Assembly: GCA_963697695.1 (NCBI GenBank)
Contig: OY969094.1
Span: 868,001-932,000, forward strand
Reading direction: 5' to 3'
DNA from: VRUE01 sp963697695
GTDB lineage: Bacteria; Actinomycetota; Thermoleophilia; Solirubrobacterales; 70-9
DNA length: 64,000 nt
Below, in pieces: positions 20,428-28,813 of the stretch. The first letter of the stretch is position 1. Each line of letters starts with the position of its first letter. The position numbers and the translations under genes were made by a program. A model generated the notes under the pieces. The model searched no databases. It had not been told where the DNA came from and saw only the letters and a list, made by a program, of their open reading frames with translations.

Positions 20428-20513
20428 GAGCCACTCTGCAAACCCCCCGTGTGCGGCTGGCGAGCGTAGGTGCGCCGCCGCCAGGCGTGCGTGGGGGGTT
20501 TGCAGAGTGGCTC
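20428..20513. repeat. Perfect 21-bp inverted repeat at the comF stop codon
   Basis: Arms 20428-20448 and 20493-20513 are perfect reverse complements (GAGCCACTCTGCAAACCCCCC) around a 44-nt loop. Pairing continues imperfectly for a further ~12 nt inwards. The comF-proximal arm includes two bases of the comF stop codon (20512-20514). No U-tract follows. It fills the 125-nt gap between comF and hpf. Confidence 0.8.
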
Positions 20514-21135
20514 ATAGCCGGCGGGTAAAGGTGATCGCAGCTACCCGGATCGCGCCGGCGCTACGCAGGGCCCGCGAGCAGGCGGCGAGGGTGGCACCCG
20601 TTGTCAGCACGTCGTCGACGAGAAGAACGCTGCGCGGCGCCTCGCCCTTGACTTGGATGTGGGGTGGATGGCCGACGCGCTCTCGCCGTGGCTTGCCGAC
20701 CTGACGCCCACCTCCACGCCGGATCAGGCAGGCGGAAAGCGGCAGGCCGGTCCGCCCTCTCAGCGAAGCGGCGATCTCGGCGGCGGGATCGAAGCCGCGG
20801 CCCAGCGATCGCAACGGCGCCGTCGGCACCGGCACGATCGTGCCACTGAGCAGGCTGCCTGGAGCCAGCCAGTGCATGCGCTCGGCGACCAGGTCCGCAA
20901 CCGGCAGCAGGCGACGGAACTTCAGTGCGACGACGAGGTCCCGTGCCACCCCCTCATGCGGAGCGGACGACCAAGCGTTGTCCAGCCCAGCCGTGCCCCG
21001 GGTGGACAGGGGCGCAGCAGCGGCAAGTCTGCGACTACACCGGGTGCAGACGACAGCACCGGACCGGCAGGAACGTCCGCAGGCCGCGCAGAGCGACGGG
21101 ACGAGACCCTCGGCGACAGCGTGGAGGAACTTCAT
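20512..21135 (-). CDS. comF: ComF-family phosphoribosyltransferase-like protein
   Basis: This encodes 207 aa. Cysteines in the N-terminal segment (LCAACGRSC and CTRC) form a zinc-ribbon-like unit. The C-terminal half is a type I phosphoribosyltransferase domain with the PRPP loop VLLVDDVLTTGATLAAC. In other bacteria ComF proteins act in DNA uptake and recombination, binding ssDNA-processing partners; the exact activity is not settled. The upstream nucleotidyltransferase gene ends 56 nt before it, and hpf follows downstream. Confidence 0.9.
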   Translation of the reverse strand: MKFLHAVAEGLVPSLCAACGRSCRSGAVVCTRCSRRLAAAAPLSTRGTAGLDNAWSSAPHEGVARDLVVALKFRRLLPVADLVAERMHWLAPGSLLSGTIVPVPTAPLRSLGRGFDPAAEIAASLRGRTGLPLSACLIRRGGGRQVGKPRRERVGHPPHIQVKGEAPRSVLLVDDVLTTGATLAACSRALRSAGAIRVAAITFTRRL

Positions 21136-21191
21136 CGCTCCACCCTGCGGGCCGGTGGCGCGCGTGTTGCGCGCTGAAGGTCAGATCTTCG

Positions 21192-22202
21192 TCAAGAGTT
21201 TGCGACCCGGCCCGCAATGCCGCCGATCGCCATCGCGCGCGGCGGCAGCTCCGTCCCCGCCAGCAGGATCGAGTCGCGAATCCAGGCACCGGCGCCGATC
21301 CGGCAGCCGTCGCCGACGATTGCCGGGCCTTGAATCCGGACGCCTTCGCGGATCTCCACCTCAGCGCCGACCAGCACCGGGCCCTCGACCTCCACCCCCT
21401 CCAGTGAGCTCGCAGCGCGAACGCCGTCGGCAACCTCGGGGGCTCCGGGCTCCACCGCGACTGCCCCATGCAGGGCGTCGAGATTCCCCGACCGCAGCTC
21501 GTCGAGGTTGCCGATGTCGTTCCAGTAGGCATCGATCTCGTGCGAGTAGAAGGGAACGTCGCCCTCCAGCAGTGCCGGGAACACGTCCATCGCCCAGTCG
21601 GCAAACCCCGCCGGGTCATCCCGGCCGGCCGCCTTGCTGGTGCCCGGCTCGGGGAAGAAGTCGAAGATCGAGGAGCGGAACATGTAGATCCCGCAGTTGG
21701 CCAGGTCGGAGAGGGCTTCGGCGGGATCGGGCTTCTCCTGGAAGCCCTGGATGCGGCCGTCGCTGCCGGTGATCGCGACGCCGAACTGACTGGTGTCCTG
21801 GACCCGCTTCGTCGCCAGCGTCGCGACGCCGTCGTGGGAATCGTGGAACTCGCGCATTGCGACGAGATCGATGTCGGTCAGCGCATCGCCGGAGATGACC
21901 AGGAAGGAGTCGCCAAGGAAGCCGGCGGCATTGCGCACCCCGCCCGAGGTCCCCAGCAGCTGCTCCTCGCGGCTGTAGGAGAGCTCGAGGCCGAAGGCGG
22001 AACCGCTGCCGAAATGAGCCTCGATCGTCTCCGGGAACCAGTGCAGGTTGGCGATCGCCTCGCTGAAGCCGTGACGGGCAAGCAGGCGCACGATGTGCTC
22101 CATCACCGGCCGGTTCAGCACCGGCACCATCGGCTTTGGCATCCCATAGGTGATCGGGCGCAGACGCGTGCCGAGTCCGGCGGCCAGGACCATCGCTTTC
22201 AT
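21192..22202 (-). CDS. Sugar-1-phosphate nucleotidyltransferase with hexapeptide C-terminus
   Basis: This encodes 336 aa. The NTP-transferase signature is at the very N-terminus (LAAGLGTRLRPITYGMPKPMVPV), with the metal Asp in VISGDALTDIDL. The C-terminal third (about 245-325) shows left-handed beta-helix hexapeptides, for example VEGPVLVGAEVEIREGVRI. It activates a hexose-1-phosphate to an NDP-sugar. GDP-mannose or dTDP/UDP-glucose cannot be decided from sequence alone. It overlaps the PGI/PMI gene by 4 nt (ATGA), and a paralogue lies on the other side of that gene. Confidence 0.9.
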   Translation of the reverse strand: MKAMVLAAGLGTRLRPITYGMPKPMVPVLNRPVMEHIVRLLARHGFSEAIANLHWFPETIEAHFGSGSAFGLELSYSREEQLLGTSGGVRNAAGFLGDSFLVISGDALTDIDLVAMREFHDSHDGVATLATKRVQDTSQFGVAITGSDGRIQGFQEKPDPAEALSDLANCGIYMFRSSIFDFFPEPGTSKAAGRDDPAGFADWAMDVFPALLEGDVPFYSHEIDAYWNDIGNLDELRSGNLDALHGAVAVEPGAPEVADGVRAASSLEGVEVEGPVLVGAEVEIREGVRIQGPAIVGDGCRIGAGAWIRDSILLAGTELPPRAMAIGGIAGRVANS

Positions 22203-23200
22203 ACGTCGTCTCCAGGACGCCCGAGCGCTGCCTTGAAGCCCTCGATCGCCTCCACCGGCAGCGGGTCGACGCCCCGTGCCTCGGCCAGCTCGACCGAGAC
22301 GAGGTCACCGAGCATCGTCGCCCAGAGCAGACGGGCGACACGGGTCTCGCCCTCGGTCTCTATTCGGACGATCTCGGCGCCGCCGGCGGCGATCGCCTCG
22401 GCGGTGAGCTCGAAGCGGCGGCGCTCACGTGGGTGCTGGTCGGAGTCCTCGAGCATCACCGCCGAGAGCCTGGCGCCGGTGGCAGCCGCGCCGTCCCAAC
22501 CGCAGAGCTCGTTGTGGTCGGCCTCCGGCAACTCGGAGAAGGTAGCGGGAAGCTTGGCGTTCTCGTTGACCTGTGCCTTCCAGCGGCGGGCCACCGGAGC
22601 CGTCAGGTCAGCCCCGTGAACGACAGGCAGGCTGCCGTTCAGCCTGCCGGCAATGTCCGCCGCGCGAGCCCGCAGGTCATCCGTGCGCTCCGCCAGGAAG
22701 GCAGCCGCGGCGTCGATCTCGGTGTGGATGCGGGGGGCGACGCCGGCCAGGGCCGCGACCTCGGCGACGACGGTGAGCATGTAGGCGACGGCGGCGCGCG
22801 GCTGCAGGATCCCCGGCAGGCCGACCACGGGCAGGCCGGCCTCCCGTGCACCCTCAACCAGCTCGCCGCCGGTGCTGACGACGATGCGGCGGGCGCCCAG
22901 CGCCTCAGCGGCGGCGAAGCAGGCCAGCGTCTCCTCGGTGTTGCCCGAGTAGCTCGAGCAGAGGACTGTCCACTCCGGCGTCACCCAGCTCGGCAGCTCA
23001 TAGCGACGGACGACGATCAGCGGCCGGGTGAGGCGATCCCCCAGCGCAGCGGCAGCGAGGTCGCCACCGATCGCCGAGCCGCCCATGCCGCAGACCATCA
23101 GCCCCGCGGCCTCGGCCGGCTCCAGCCGCGCCGATTCGACCCGCCAGAGGGCGTCGCGAAGGTGATCGGGAATGGCGAGAACGTCATCGAGCATCGTCAC
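22199..23200 (-). CDS. Bifunctional phosphoglucose/phosphomannose isomerase-type protein
   Basis: This encodes 333 aa with two SIS folds. Motifs are VCGMGGSAIGGDLAAA near residue 40, the sugar-phosphate loop LCSSYSGNTEETL, and in the C-terminal half NENAKLPATFSELPEADHNELCGW with the catalytic Glu/His region. These are diagnostic of the bifunctional PGI/PMI family. It interconverts glucose-6-P, fructose-6-P and mannose-6-P, feeding the flanking nucleotidyltransferases. GTG 23200 overlaps the upstream stop as GTGA; ATG 23194 is an alternative start. Confidence 0.92.
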   Translation of the reverse strand: MTMLDDVLAIPDHLRDALWRVESARLEPAEAAGLMVCGMGGSAIGGDLAAAALGDRLTRPLIVVRRYELPSWVTPEWTVLCSSYSGNTEETLACFAAAEALGARRIVVSTGGELVEGAREAGLPVVGLPGILQPRAAVAYMLTVVAEVAALAGVAPRIHTEIDAAAAFLAERTDDLRARAADIAGRLNGSLPVVHGADLTAPVARRWKAQVNENAKLPATFSELPEADHNELCGWDGAAATGARLSAVMLEDSDQHPRERRRFELTAEAIAAGGAEIVRIETEGETRVARLLWATMLGDLVSVELAEARGVDPLPVEAIEGFKAALGRPGDDV

Positions 23201-24180
23201 GCCGGCACCCTTTCATTCATGCCGACCACGGCGTCAACGAGAGTCGCGCCGGGCTCCACCTCCACCTGTGCCGAGAGGACCGAGCCAAGGACCTTGGCGC
23301 CCTCACCGACGACACAGCCGTCGAGCAGGACCGACTCGCGCACCTCCACCCCCTCGCCGATTCGGCAGTCGCGACCGAGCACGACCCGTGGCCCGATCTT
23401 CGCCCCCGGGTCCACCTCGGCTCCTTCGCCGACGAGCATTCCCGGCGCTGTCGGCTCGACCCGCGTAGCGACCCGCCGCTCGAGAATGTCCCAACTTGCC
23501 TGCCGGTAGCGCTCCGGGGTGCCGATGTCCATCCAGTAGCCATCGAGCCGGAGGCCATAGAGGCCCTCGCCGACCAGGCGCGGGAAGACGTCGCGCTCGA
23601 TCGAGACCTCGGTGCCGGGCGGGATCAGGTCGAGCACCGAGCGCTCGAGCACGTACATCCCGGCATTGATCTCGCCCGGCACCTGCTCGCCGGTCTTCTC
23701 GAGGAACTCGAGCACCTCCCCTCCCTCTCCACAGCTGACCAGGCCATAGGCGGAGGAGTCCTCGACCGGGTGCAGGCCCAGGGTCGCGCGGGCGCCGCGC
23801 TGCTCGTGCGCACGCAGCAGCGCGGTCAGGTCGAGGTCGGTGAGAACGTCGCCGTTGAGAGCGAGGAAACGATCGTCGAGATCGCCGCCCAGCTCGTCGG
23901 CGGCGAAGCGGATCGCGCCGGCGGTACCACGGCGCTCGGGCTCGACCACGTAACGGATGACGACGCCGGCCCGCTCCTCCTCCCCCTCGAGCGCCTCGCG
24001 CAGCACGTCCGGCAGGAAGCCACAGGCAAGTACCACCTCGGTGACGCCGTGGCCGGCGAGCCACTCGATCATGTAGGCGAGGAAGGGCCGGTCAACCAGC
24101 GTCAGCGCCGGCTTCGGCACCGACTCGGTCAGCGGCCGCAGCCGCGTCCCCTCGCCCCCCACCAAGACGATGGCTTGCAT
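23197..24180 (-). CDS. Sugar-1-phosphate nucleotidyltransferase (mannose-1-P guanylyltransferase-like)
   Basis: This encodes 327 aa and is a paralogue of the gene at 21192-22202. The signature LVGGEGTRLRPLTESVPKPALTLVDRPFL, the metal Asp in LNGDVLTDLDL and the EKTGEQVPGEINAGMYVLE region fit the mannose-1-phosphate guanylyltransferase / glucose-1-P nucleotidyltransferase group. The C-terminal ~80 residues form hexapeptide repeats (GAKIGPRVVLGRDCRIGEGVEV). It is packed directly between the dehydrogenase gene (zero spacing) and the isomerase gene (GTGA overlap), so the set works as one sugar-nucleotide operon. Confidence 0.9.
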   Translation of the reverse strand: MQAIVLVGGEGTRLRPLTESVPKPALTLVDRPFLAYMIEWLAGHGVTEVVLACGFLPDVLREALEGEEERAGVVIRYVVEPERRGTAGAIRFAADELGGDLDDRFLALNGDVLTDLDLTALLRAHEQRGARATLGLHPVEDSSAYGLVSCGEGGEVLEFLEKTGEQVPGEINAGMYVLERSVLDLIPPGTEVSIERDVFPRLVGEGLYGLRLDGYWMDIGTPERYRQASWDILERRVATRVEPTAPGMLVGEGAEVDPGAKIGPRVVLGRDCRIGEGVEVRESVLLDGCVVGEGAKVLGSVLSAQVEVEPGATLVDAVVGMNERVPA

Positions 24181-25494
24181 CTACTCGGTAGTCGCCGGGG
24201 AGACGGAGTTTGCGATGCCCCTGCCGATGCCCTCATACTCGAAGCCCGCTTCGAGCAGAGCGTTGGCGTCGAGGAAGTTGCGGCCATCGACAAGCAGCGG
24301 CCGCGCCATCCGCTCGGCCGCGGCCGCCCAGTCGAGCTCGGCGAACTCGGGCCACTCGGTGACCAGCACAGCCGCATCGGCACCGTCGAGGGCATCGAGG
24401 GCCGAGGGAAGCAGCTCGACCGAGTCGAGCAGCGCGCGGGCGGGCTCGGCGGCGATCGGGTCGTAGGCGACGACCTCGGCCCCCTCCCCCTGCAAGCGGG
24501 CGGAGAGGACCAGGCTCGACGCCTCGCGCATGTCGTCAGTGTCGGGCTTGAAGGCAAGCCCGAGCAGGGCGATGCGCTTGCCGAGCAGCGACCCGAGGTG
24601 CCGCTGCAGCTTGCCCACGACCCGCCGCTTCTGCAGCTCGTTCACCTCGATTACGGCGTTGAGCAGTTGGAAGTGGTAGCCGCTGTTCCCCGCCAGCATC
24701 TTCAGCGCGCTCACGTCCTTCGGGAAGCACGACCCGCCGTAGCCGATCCCAGCTCGCAGGAAGGATGAGCCGATCCGCTCGTCCAGCCCCATCCCGCGGG
24801 CCACTTCGGCGACGTCGGCGCCGACCTCCTCGCAGACGTTGGCGATCTCGTTGATGAAAGAGATCTTCGTCGCCAGGAAGGCGTTGGAGGCGAGCTTGAT
24901 CATCTCGGCGCTGGAGACGTCGGTACGAACGATCTCTCCCCCAAGTGGCTCGTAGATCCGTGCCACCGACTCGCCGGCGGACTCGTCACCGGGATCGACG
25001 CCGACCACGACCCGGTCGGGGTGCATGAAGTCCTCCACCGCCGAGCCCTCCTTGAGGAACTCGGGACAGGAGACGTAGGGGATACCCGGGATCTCGCGCC
25101 GGATCGAGTCGCCGGTCCCAGCTGGAACCGTGCTCTTCATCACCAGCACGTGACCGGCGTCCGTAGGCAGATCCTCCACCACGGAACGGACCCGCGAGAG
25201 GTCCGCGTCGCCGGAGCGGGTCGGTGGCGTATCGACGCAGACGAAGAGGATCTTCGCCGCTTCGAGCAGCTCCGACATATCGGTCGTGAAGGTCAGCCGC
25301 TCCGCATTTCGCGCAACCAGATCCATGAGCCCGGGCTCATGGATCGTCGTCTCGCCACGCGAAAGGGCTTCGACCTTCTCGGGCACGATGTCGCGGGCGA
25401 CCACGCGGTGGCCCAACTCGGCGAAGCAGGCTGCGGTGACCAGGCCGACCCAGCCGACCCCGATCACGCCAATTGGCTCCTTGCCCCCTGTCAT
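24181..25494 (-). CDS. ugd: UDP-glucose / GDP-mannose dehydrogenase family enzyme
   Basis: This encodes 437 aa. The N-terminal Rossmann domain starts IGVIGVGWVGLVTAACFAELGH; the central domain has SAEMIKLASNAFLATKISFINE. The catalytic Cys is in GYGGSCFPKDVSAL, and the C-terminal UDP-binding domain has LGLAFKPDTDDMREAS. It oxidises an NDP-hexose at C6 to the uronic acid with two NAD+. UDP-glucose is the likelier substrate from the general pattern, but GDP-mannose is not excluded by its guanylyltransferase-like neighbours. Its ATG overlaps the LCP gene stop (ATGA). Confidence 0.93.
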   Translation of the reverse strand: MTGGKEPIGVIGVGWVGLVTAACFAELGHRVVARDIVPEKVEALSRGETTIHEPGLMDLVARNAERLTFTTDMSELLEAAKILFVCVDTPPTRSGDADLSRVRSVVEDLPTDAGHVLVMKSTVPAGTGDSIRREIPGIPYVSCPEFLKEGSAVEDFMHPDRVVVGVDPGDESAGESVARIYEPLGGEIVRTDVSSAEMIKLASNAFLATKISFINEIANVCEEVGADVAEVARGMGLDERIGSSFLRAGIGYGGSCFPKDVSALKMLAGNSGYHFQLLNAVIEVNELQKRRVVGKLQRHLGSLLGKRIALLGLAFKPDTDDMREASSLVLSARLQGEGAEVVAYDPIAAEPARALLDSVELLPSALDALDGADAAVLVTEWPEFAELDWAAAAERMARPLLVDGRNFLDANALLEAGFEYEGIGRGIANSVSPATTE

Positions 25495-27095
25495 CGCTGC
25501 TGCCTCCTCTTCGGCTTCTCGTTGGGGATGATCACCTGTGCCGAGCGCGCCATCCCGATCATCTGGTCGTTGGTCAAGACTCGCAGGAGACTGTTCGCCA
25601 CCCAGTAGGTGTTGTCCCCCCGGTGCCAGGCGATCAGCTTTACCCGGTCGCCGTCGAGGAAGATCTCGTACTCGCGATCGCGGATCGTCTGGGTGATGCT
25701 GGGCCCGCTGAGGATCGGCGGATCGCCCCAGCCCCGGATCCCCTGCATGCCGAAATAGTGCGTGCCGTCCGGCAGGTCCAGAGTGATCACCATGCGATAG
25801 GCACCGTGGCGGTTGCCGTCAGTGTCCTTGAAGTGGTAGACGCGCGGATCTTGAATGTGCAGTTCGGCATTGCTTTCCTCGTAAGCCCCCCCTGGCGGTA
25901 GCCGGCTCGGGTAGAAAACGGGGAAGCCGTGGTTGACCTTGCGCGCCACGACCTTCGCCTCCGCCCTACCGGCATCGCCCGCAGCGACCAGCCCATCGCT
26001 GCCAGGGGGCTTGGCCCTGACCTTGGGCTTCGGCTTTTTCTTCGCTTTCTTTTGCTTGCTCTTCTTCTTGCCCGACGACTGAGCTTCCTCGTCGAGCGAG
26101 CCACGCGGCCCACCGCTCGCTTCGATGCCGAGGAACTTGTCGACCGCCCCCTGGATCTGTTCAGGCGAGGAGTAGACGAAGCTCGGCCCCAGTTCGGCCG
26201 GGAAGTCGACCTCGTTGATCGTTGCGTTGCGCGAGGCGATAAACAGCTGCAACACCTCGAGCATCGCCTTGGTATCGCTGATGTCCGAGGTCGTGTACTG
26301 GGTGAAGACGTCGATCAGTTCGTTGCTGCCGAGGACGAGGTCCTTGATCGGCACCCGCTGGCGGGCGGCGCTGAGGAAGTCCTGCTGGCGGGCGGCTCGG
26401 ACCAGGTCGGTATCGGTGTGGCGGAAGCGCACGTACTCCAGTGCCCTTTTCCCGCACATCAGCTGGTAGCCCGGCTGCACGTTGATCTCGGCGTATTCTT
26501 CGGCGGATTCCTCGTTGGAGTGGTAGTAGCGGCGGTCGATGTCGACGTAGACGCAGCCGATCGCGTAGACGGCACGGACAAAGCCGAGGTAGTCGACGTT
26601 GACGACGTGGTTGATCGGCAGGCCGGTGATTTCCTTGACCACCTGCAGGGTCAGCTTCGGGCCGCCGTAGGCGAACGCCGCAGAGAACTTGTCGGTGCCG
26701 ACGCCGGGGATTTCGACCTCTAGATCGCGCGGGATCGACATCAGGGCGATCGCGTCGTTGTCGGGGTCGAGGCGGAGCAGCATCGTCGTGTCCGAGCGGC
26801 CCGGGTCTTCCGGTTCGCTGGCCCGCTTGTCGGAGCCGATGATGAGGATGTTCTGCGGCTCCCCGCCCTCGGTCTGAGCGAGGACGCGCTGGACTTTGTT
26901 CTTCAGCACATTGTTGTGCGAGAGCGCATCGGCGATGCTGCCGATGTAGAGCAGGATGCTTGCGGCGGTGGCGGCGCCGACCGCAATGACGATCACCAGT
27001 GAGCCGGCGGTGAAGCGCCACCAGTAGCGCTTCCGCTTCGGCGCCGGCTCGTGGTCGCCCGAGGGCGGCGGCTTGCTCGAGACCGTCTCAGTCAT
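25491..27095 (-). CDS. LytR-CpsA-Psr (LCP) family wall-polymer ligase
   Basis: This encodes 534 aa. It has a short cytoplasmic N-terminus, one membrane helix (about 30-50, GSLVIVIAVGAATAASILLYIG) and an extracellular LCP domain at about 85-290. The domain carries the conserved Asp/Arg pattern DTMLLLRLDPDNDAIALMSIPRD and FRHTDTDLVRAARQQDFL. LCP proteins move polyprenyl-linked glycopolymers to peptidoglycan. A Lys-rich tract (about 345-370) and an extra ~150-residue C-terminal domain of unknown type follow, which is longer than usual. As first gene of the sugar-nucleotide operon, it probably attaches the polymer whose precursors its neighbours make (inference). Confidence 0.9.
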   Translation of the reverse strand: MTETVSSKPPPSGDHEPAPKRKRYWWRFTAGSLVIVIAVGAATAASILLYIGSIADALSHNNVLKNKVQRVLAQTEGGEPQNILIIGSDKRASEPEDPGRSDTTMLLRLDPDNDAIALMSIPRDLEVEIPGVGTDKFSAAFAYGGPKLTLQVVKEITGLPINHVVNVDYLGFVRAVYAIGCVYVDIDRRYYHSNEESAEEYAEINVQPGYQLMCGKRALEYVRFRHTDTDLVRAARQQDFLSAARQRVPIKDLVLGSNELIDVFTQYTTSDISDTKAMLEVLQLFIASRNATINEVDFPAELGPSFVYSSPEQIQGAVDKFLGIEASGGPRGSLDEEAQSSGKKKSKQKKAKKKPKPKVRAKPPGSDGLVAAGDAGRAEAKVVARKVNHGFPVFYPSRLPPGGAYEESNAELHIQDPRVYHFKDTDGNRHGAYRMVITLDLPDGTHYFGMQGIRGWGDPPILSGPSITQTIRDREYEIFLDGDRVKLIAWHRGDNTYWVANSLLRVLTNDQMIGMARSAQVIIPNEKPKRRQQR

Positions 27096-27101
27096 CGCCC
27101 C

Positions 27102-28190
27102 TCAGCCGTCCAGGCGGTCGGGGAGCAGGCGCAAGAACGTGTCGAGCGTCTGCCCGTAGGTCTGCAGCGAGGAGATCGAGACCCACTCTTCGGGCCCGTG
27201 ATGGCCTTCGCCCAGTGGGCCGAACTCGACCGCCGGCACCCCCACCCGCAGGAAGGAGACCGCGTCGGAGGCGCCATCGCGGCCGACGCTCATCGGCTCG
27301 CCGTCGTGATGCGTGGTGGTCGCCTCGCGCAGCGCCCGCACAAAGGCCAGATTGCGGTCGACGACCGCCGGCGGGCGGGCGAACAGCGTCTCCACCTCGG
27401 CGCCCCGGATGCCCCGCACCTGCTCGAGCACGGTGGCGGAGTCCTGGTCGGGCAGGTAGCGGATGTCGACGTCGATCGCGCATCGGTCGGGCACCTTGTT
27501 GAGCGCGTCCCCGCCCAGGATCCGGCCGAGGTTGATCGAGGGGCGGTCGAACAGCTCCGAGCTGTGCCTGGCGAACGGTAGCGACTCGATACTGCGGAAA
27601 ACGTCGAGTGCGCGCAGAACGGCGTTGTCGCCCAGCCACGGAGTGGCGCCGTGAGCGGCGACGCCGCTCACCTGCAGGCGCAGCGCCAGCACCCCCTTCG
27701 CCTCGACGCCGATGTGGAGATCGGTCGGCTCGCCGGTGATCGCGAAATCGCCGGTGAAGCCGCTGTCGACGAGATGGTCGCTGCCCCGCTCGGCCTCCTC
27801 CTCGGACTCCTCGTCGCCGACGATCCCCAGCCGCACCCGCACCCGGTCCTGGTCGCGCATCGCCGCCGTGGTCAAGAGCATCGCCGCGATCGCCCCCTTC
27901 ATGTCATAGGCGCCGCGACCGTAGAGCCGGTCCCCCTCGACCTTCGGCTCGAACTGCCCCGGCAGCGCCGGCACCACGTCGATGTGCCCGTGCAGGACGA
28001 CGGTCGGCGCATCTGCCGGGCCGACTTCGGCGCACAGCACCGGTAGCCCCCGCACCTCGTCGCTCTCGACCCCGATCCCCCGCGCGTCCAGCCACCCTTC
28101 GATGAACCCGGCCGCTTCCAGCACCCCATCCGCCTCCGAGGTGTCATAGCTCACCAACCGAGTAGCAAGCGCAAGCAACTCGTCGCTCAT
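27102..28190 (-). CDS. M20-family metallopeptidase (ArgE/DapE-like)
   Basis: This encodes 362 aa. Zinc-ligand motifs of M20 enzymes are visible: LHGHIDVVPAL, GRGAYDMKGAIAAML, GDEESEEEAERGSDHL, ITGEPTDLHIGVEAKG and, near the end, VEFGPLGEGHHGPEEWVSI. The dimerisation domain lies between about 180 and 290. ArgE/DapE-type amide hydrolysis is the family activity; the substrate cannot be told. The gene ends 6 nt before the LCP gene and so may be cotranscribed with it. The 5' leader contains a composite hairpin. Confidence 0.9.
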   Translation of the reverse strand: MSDELLALATRLVSYDTSEADGVLEAAGFIEGWLDARGIGVESDEVRGLPVLCAEVGPADAPTVVLHGHIDVVPALPGQFEPKVEGDRLYGRGAYDMKGAIAAMLLTTAAMRDQDRVRVRLGIVGDEESEEEAERGSDHLVDSGFTGDFAITGEPTDLHIGVEAKGVLALRLQVSGVAAHGATPWLGDNAVLRALDVFRSIESLPFARHSSELFDRPSINLGRILGGDALNKVPDRCAIDVDIRYLPDQDSATVLEQVRGIRGAEVETLFARPPAVVDRNLAFVRALREATTTHHDGEPMSVGRDGASDAVSFLRVGVPAVEFGPLGEGHHGPEEWVSISSLQTYGQTLDTFLRLLPDRLDG

Positions 28191-28217
28191 CGGAGCGCCT
28201 TTCGTGCGTCCGAATCT

Positions 28218-28267
28218 CGCGCATCGGAGATTGACCCCACCAGAGCGGGGTCAATATCGGATGCGCG
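28218..28267. repeat. Two-tier hairpin upstream of the M20 gene
   Basis: Outer arms CGCGCATC (28218-28225) and GATGCGCG (28260-28267) enclose inner arms ATTGACCCC (28230-28238) and GGGGTCAAT (28247-28255) with an 8-nt loop. It lies 28 nt upstream of the M20 start, between that gene and the atpC-proximal inverted repeat. It could be a protein operator or RNA leader structure. Confidence 0.55.
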
Positions 28268-28284
28268 TCTGTGGGGGTGCGAGG

Positions 28285-28389
28285 GGCGGGTCAGTCGCCC
28301 CTCTCGCGGAGGCTCAAGGGCCAACAACTCAAATCGGCGCAGGCGATCTGCTGCGCAACGGCCTCCGCGAGAGGGGCGACTGACCCGCC
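28285..28389. repeat. Perfect 29-bp inverted repeat directly after atpC
   Basis: Arms 28285-28313 and 28361-28389 are exact reverse complements (29 bp, starting GGCGGGTCAG) around a 47-nt loop that has its own 6-bp hairpin (GCGCAG/CTGCGC). The gene-proximal arm abuts the atpC stop codon (28390-28392). The stem is strong enough to terminate or protect the ATP-synthase transcript, but no U-tract is present. Confidence 0.8.
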
Positions 28390-28803
28390 TCACCCCTCAG
28401 CGATAGCGAGAAATGCTTCGGCCCTGTCTCGGTCCTTCTGCGCCCGCGACCTGGCACCGCTGCCCTCCTCGGACTCGCCCAGCCGCTGCTCGGCATCGGC
28501 CAGCTGCTCTTTCAGCCTGCCCGTATCGAGGTCCTCGGGCGCAATCGCCTCCTCGACCAGCAGCTTGGCGTGGTTGCCGAACACCTGCAGCCAACCGTGT
28601 GCCTGCGCGTAGCGCTTCGTCTCCGAGTCGGTCACGTGCAGCCGCAGCTCCGCCGGCTGCAGCGCCGCCAGCAGCGGCGCGTGGTTGGCGAGGATGCCGA
28701 CCTCGCCGACCGCGGTGCGGGTCGAGACCTGGCGCACCTCGCCGCTGAAGACCTCCCCCTCCGGGGTGAGGACTTCGACCTCGAATCGGTTGTCTCCGGC
28801 CAA
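28390..28803 (-). CDS. atpC: ATP synthase F1 epsilon subunit
   Basis: This encodes 137 aa. The beta-sandwich domain (FEVEVLTPEGEVFSGEVRQVS ... GEVGILANHAPLLAALQPAELRL) and the C-terminal helical pair (TGRLKEQLADAEQRLGE ... RAQKDRDRAEAFLAIAE) match the rotor subunit that couples gamma to the c-ring and can inhibit hydrolysis. The TTG start has AAGGAG 7 nt upstream. It is the last gene of the operon, ending at the base of a 29-bp inverted repeat. Confidence 0.94.
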   Translation of the reverse strand: MAGDNRFEVEVLTPEGEVFSGEVRQVSTRTAVGEVGILANHAPLLAALQPAELRLHVTDSETKRYAQAHGWLQVFGNHAKLLVEEAIAPEDLDTGRLKEQLADAEQRLGESEEGSGARSRAQKDRDRAEAFLAIAEG

Positions 28804-28813
28804 GGCGAGCTCC

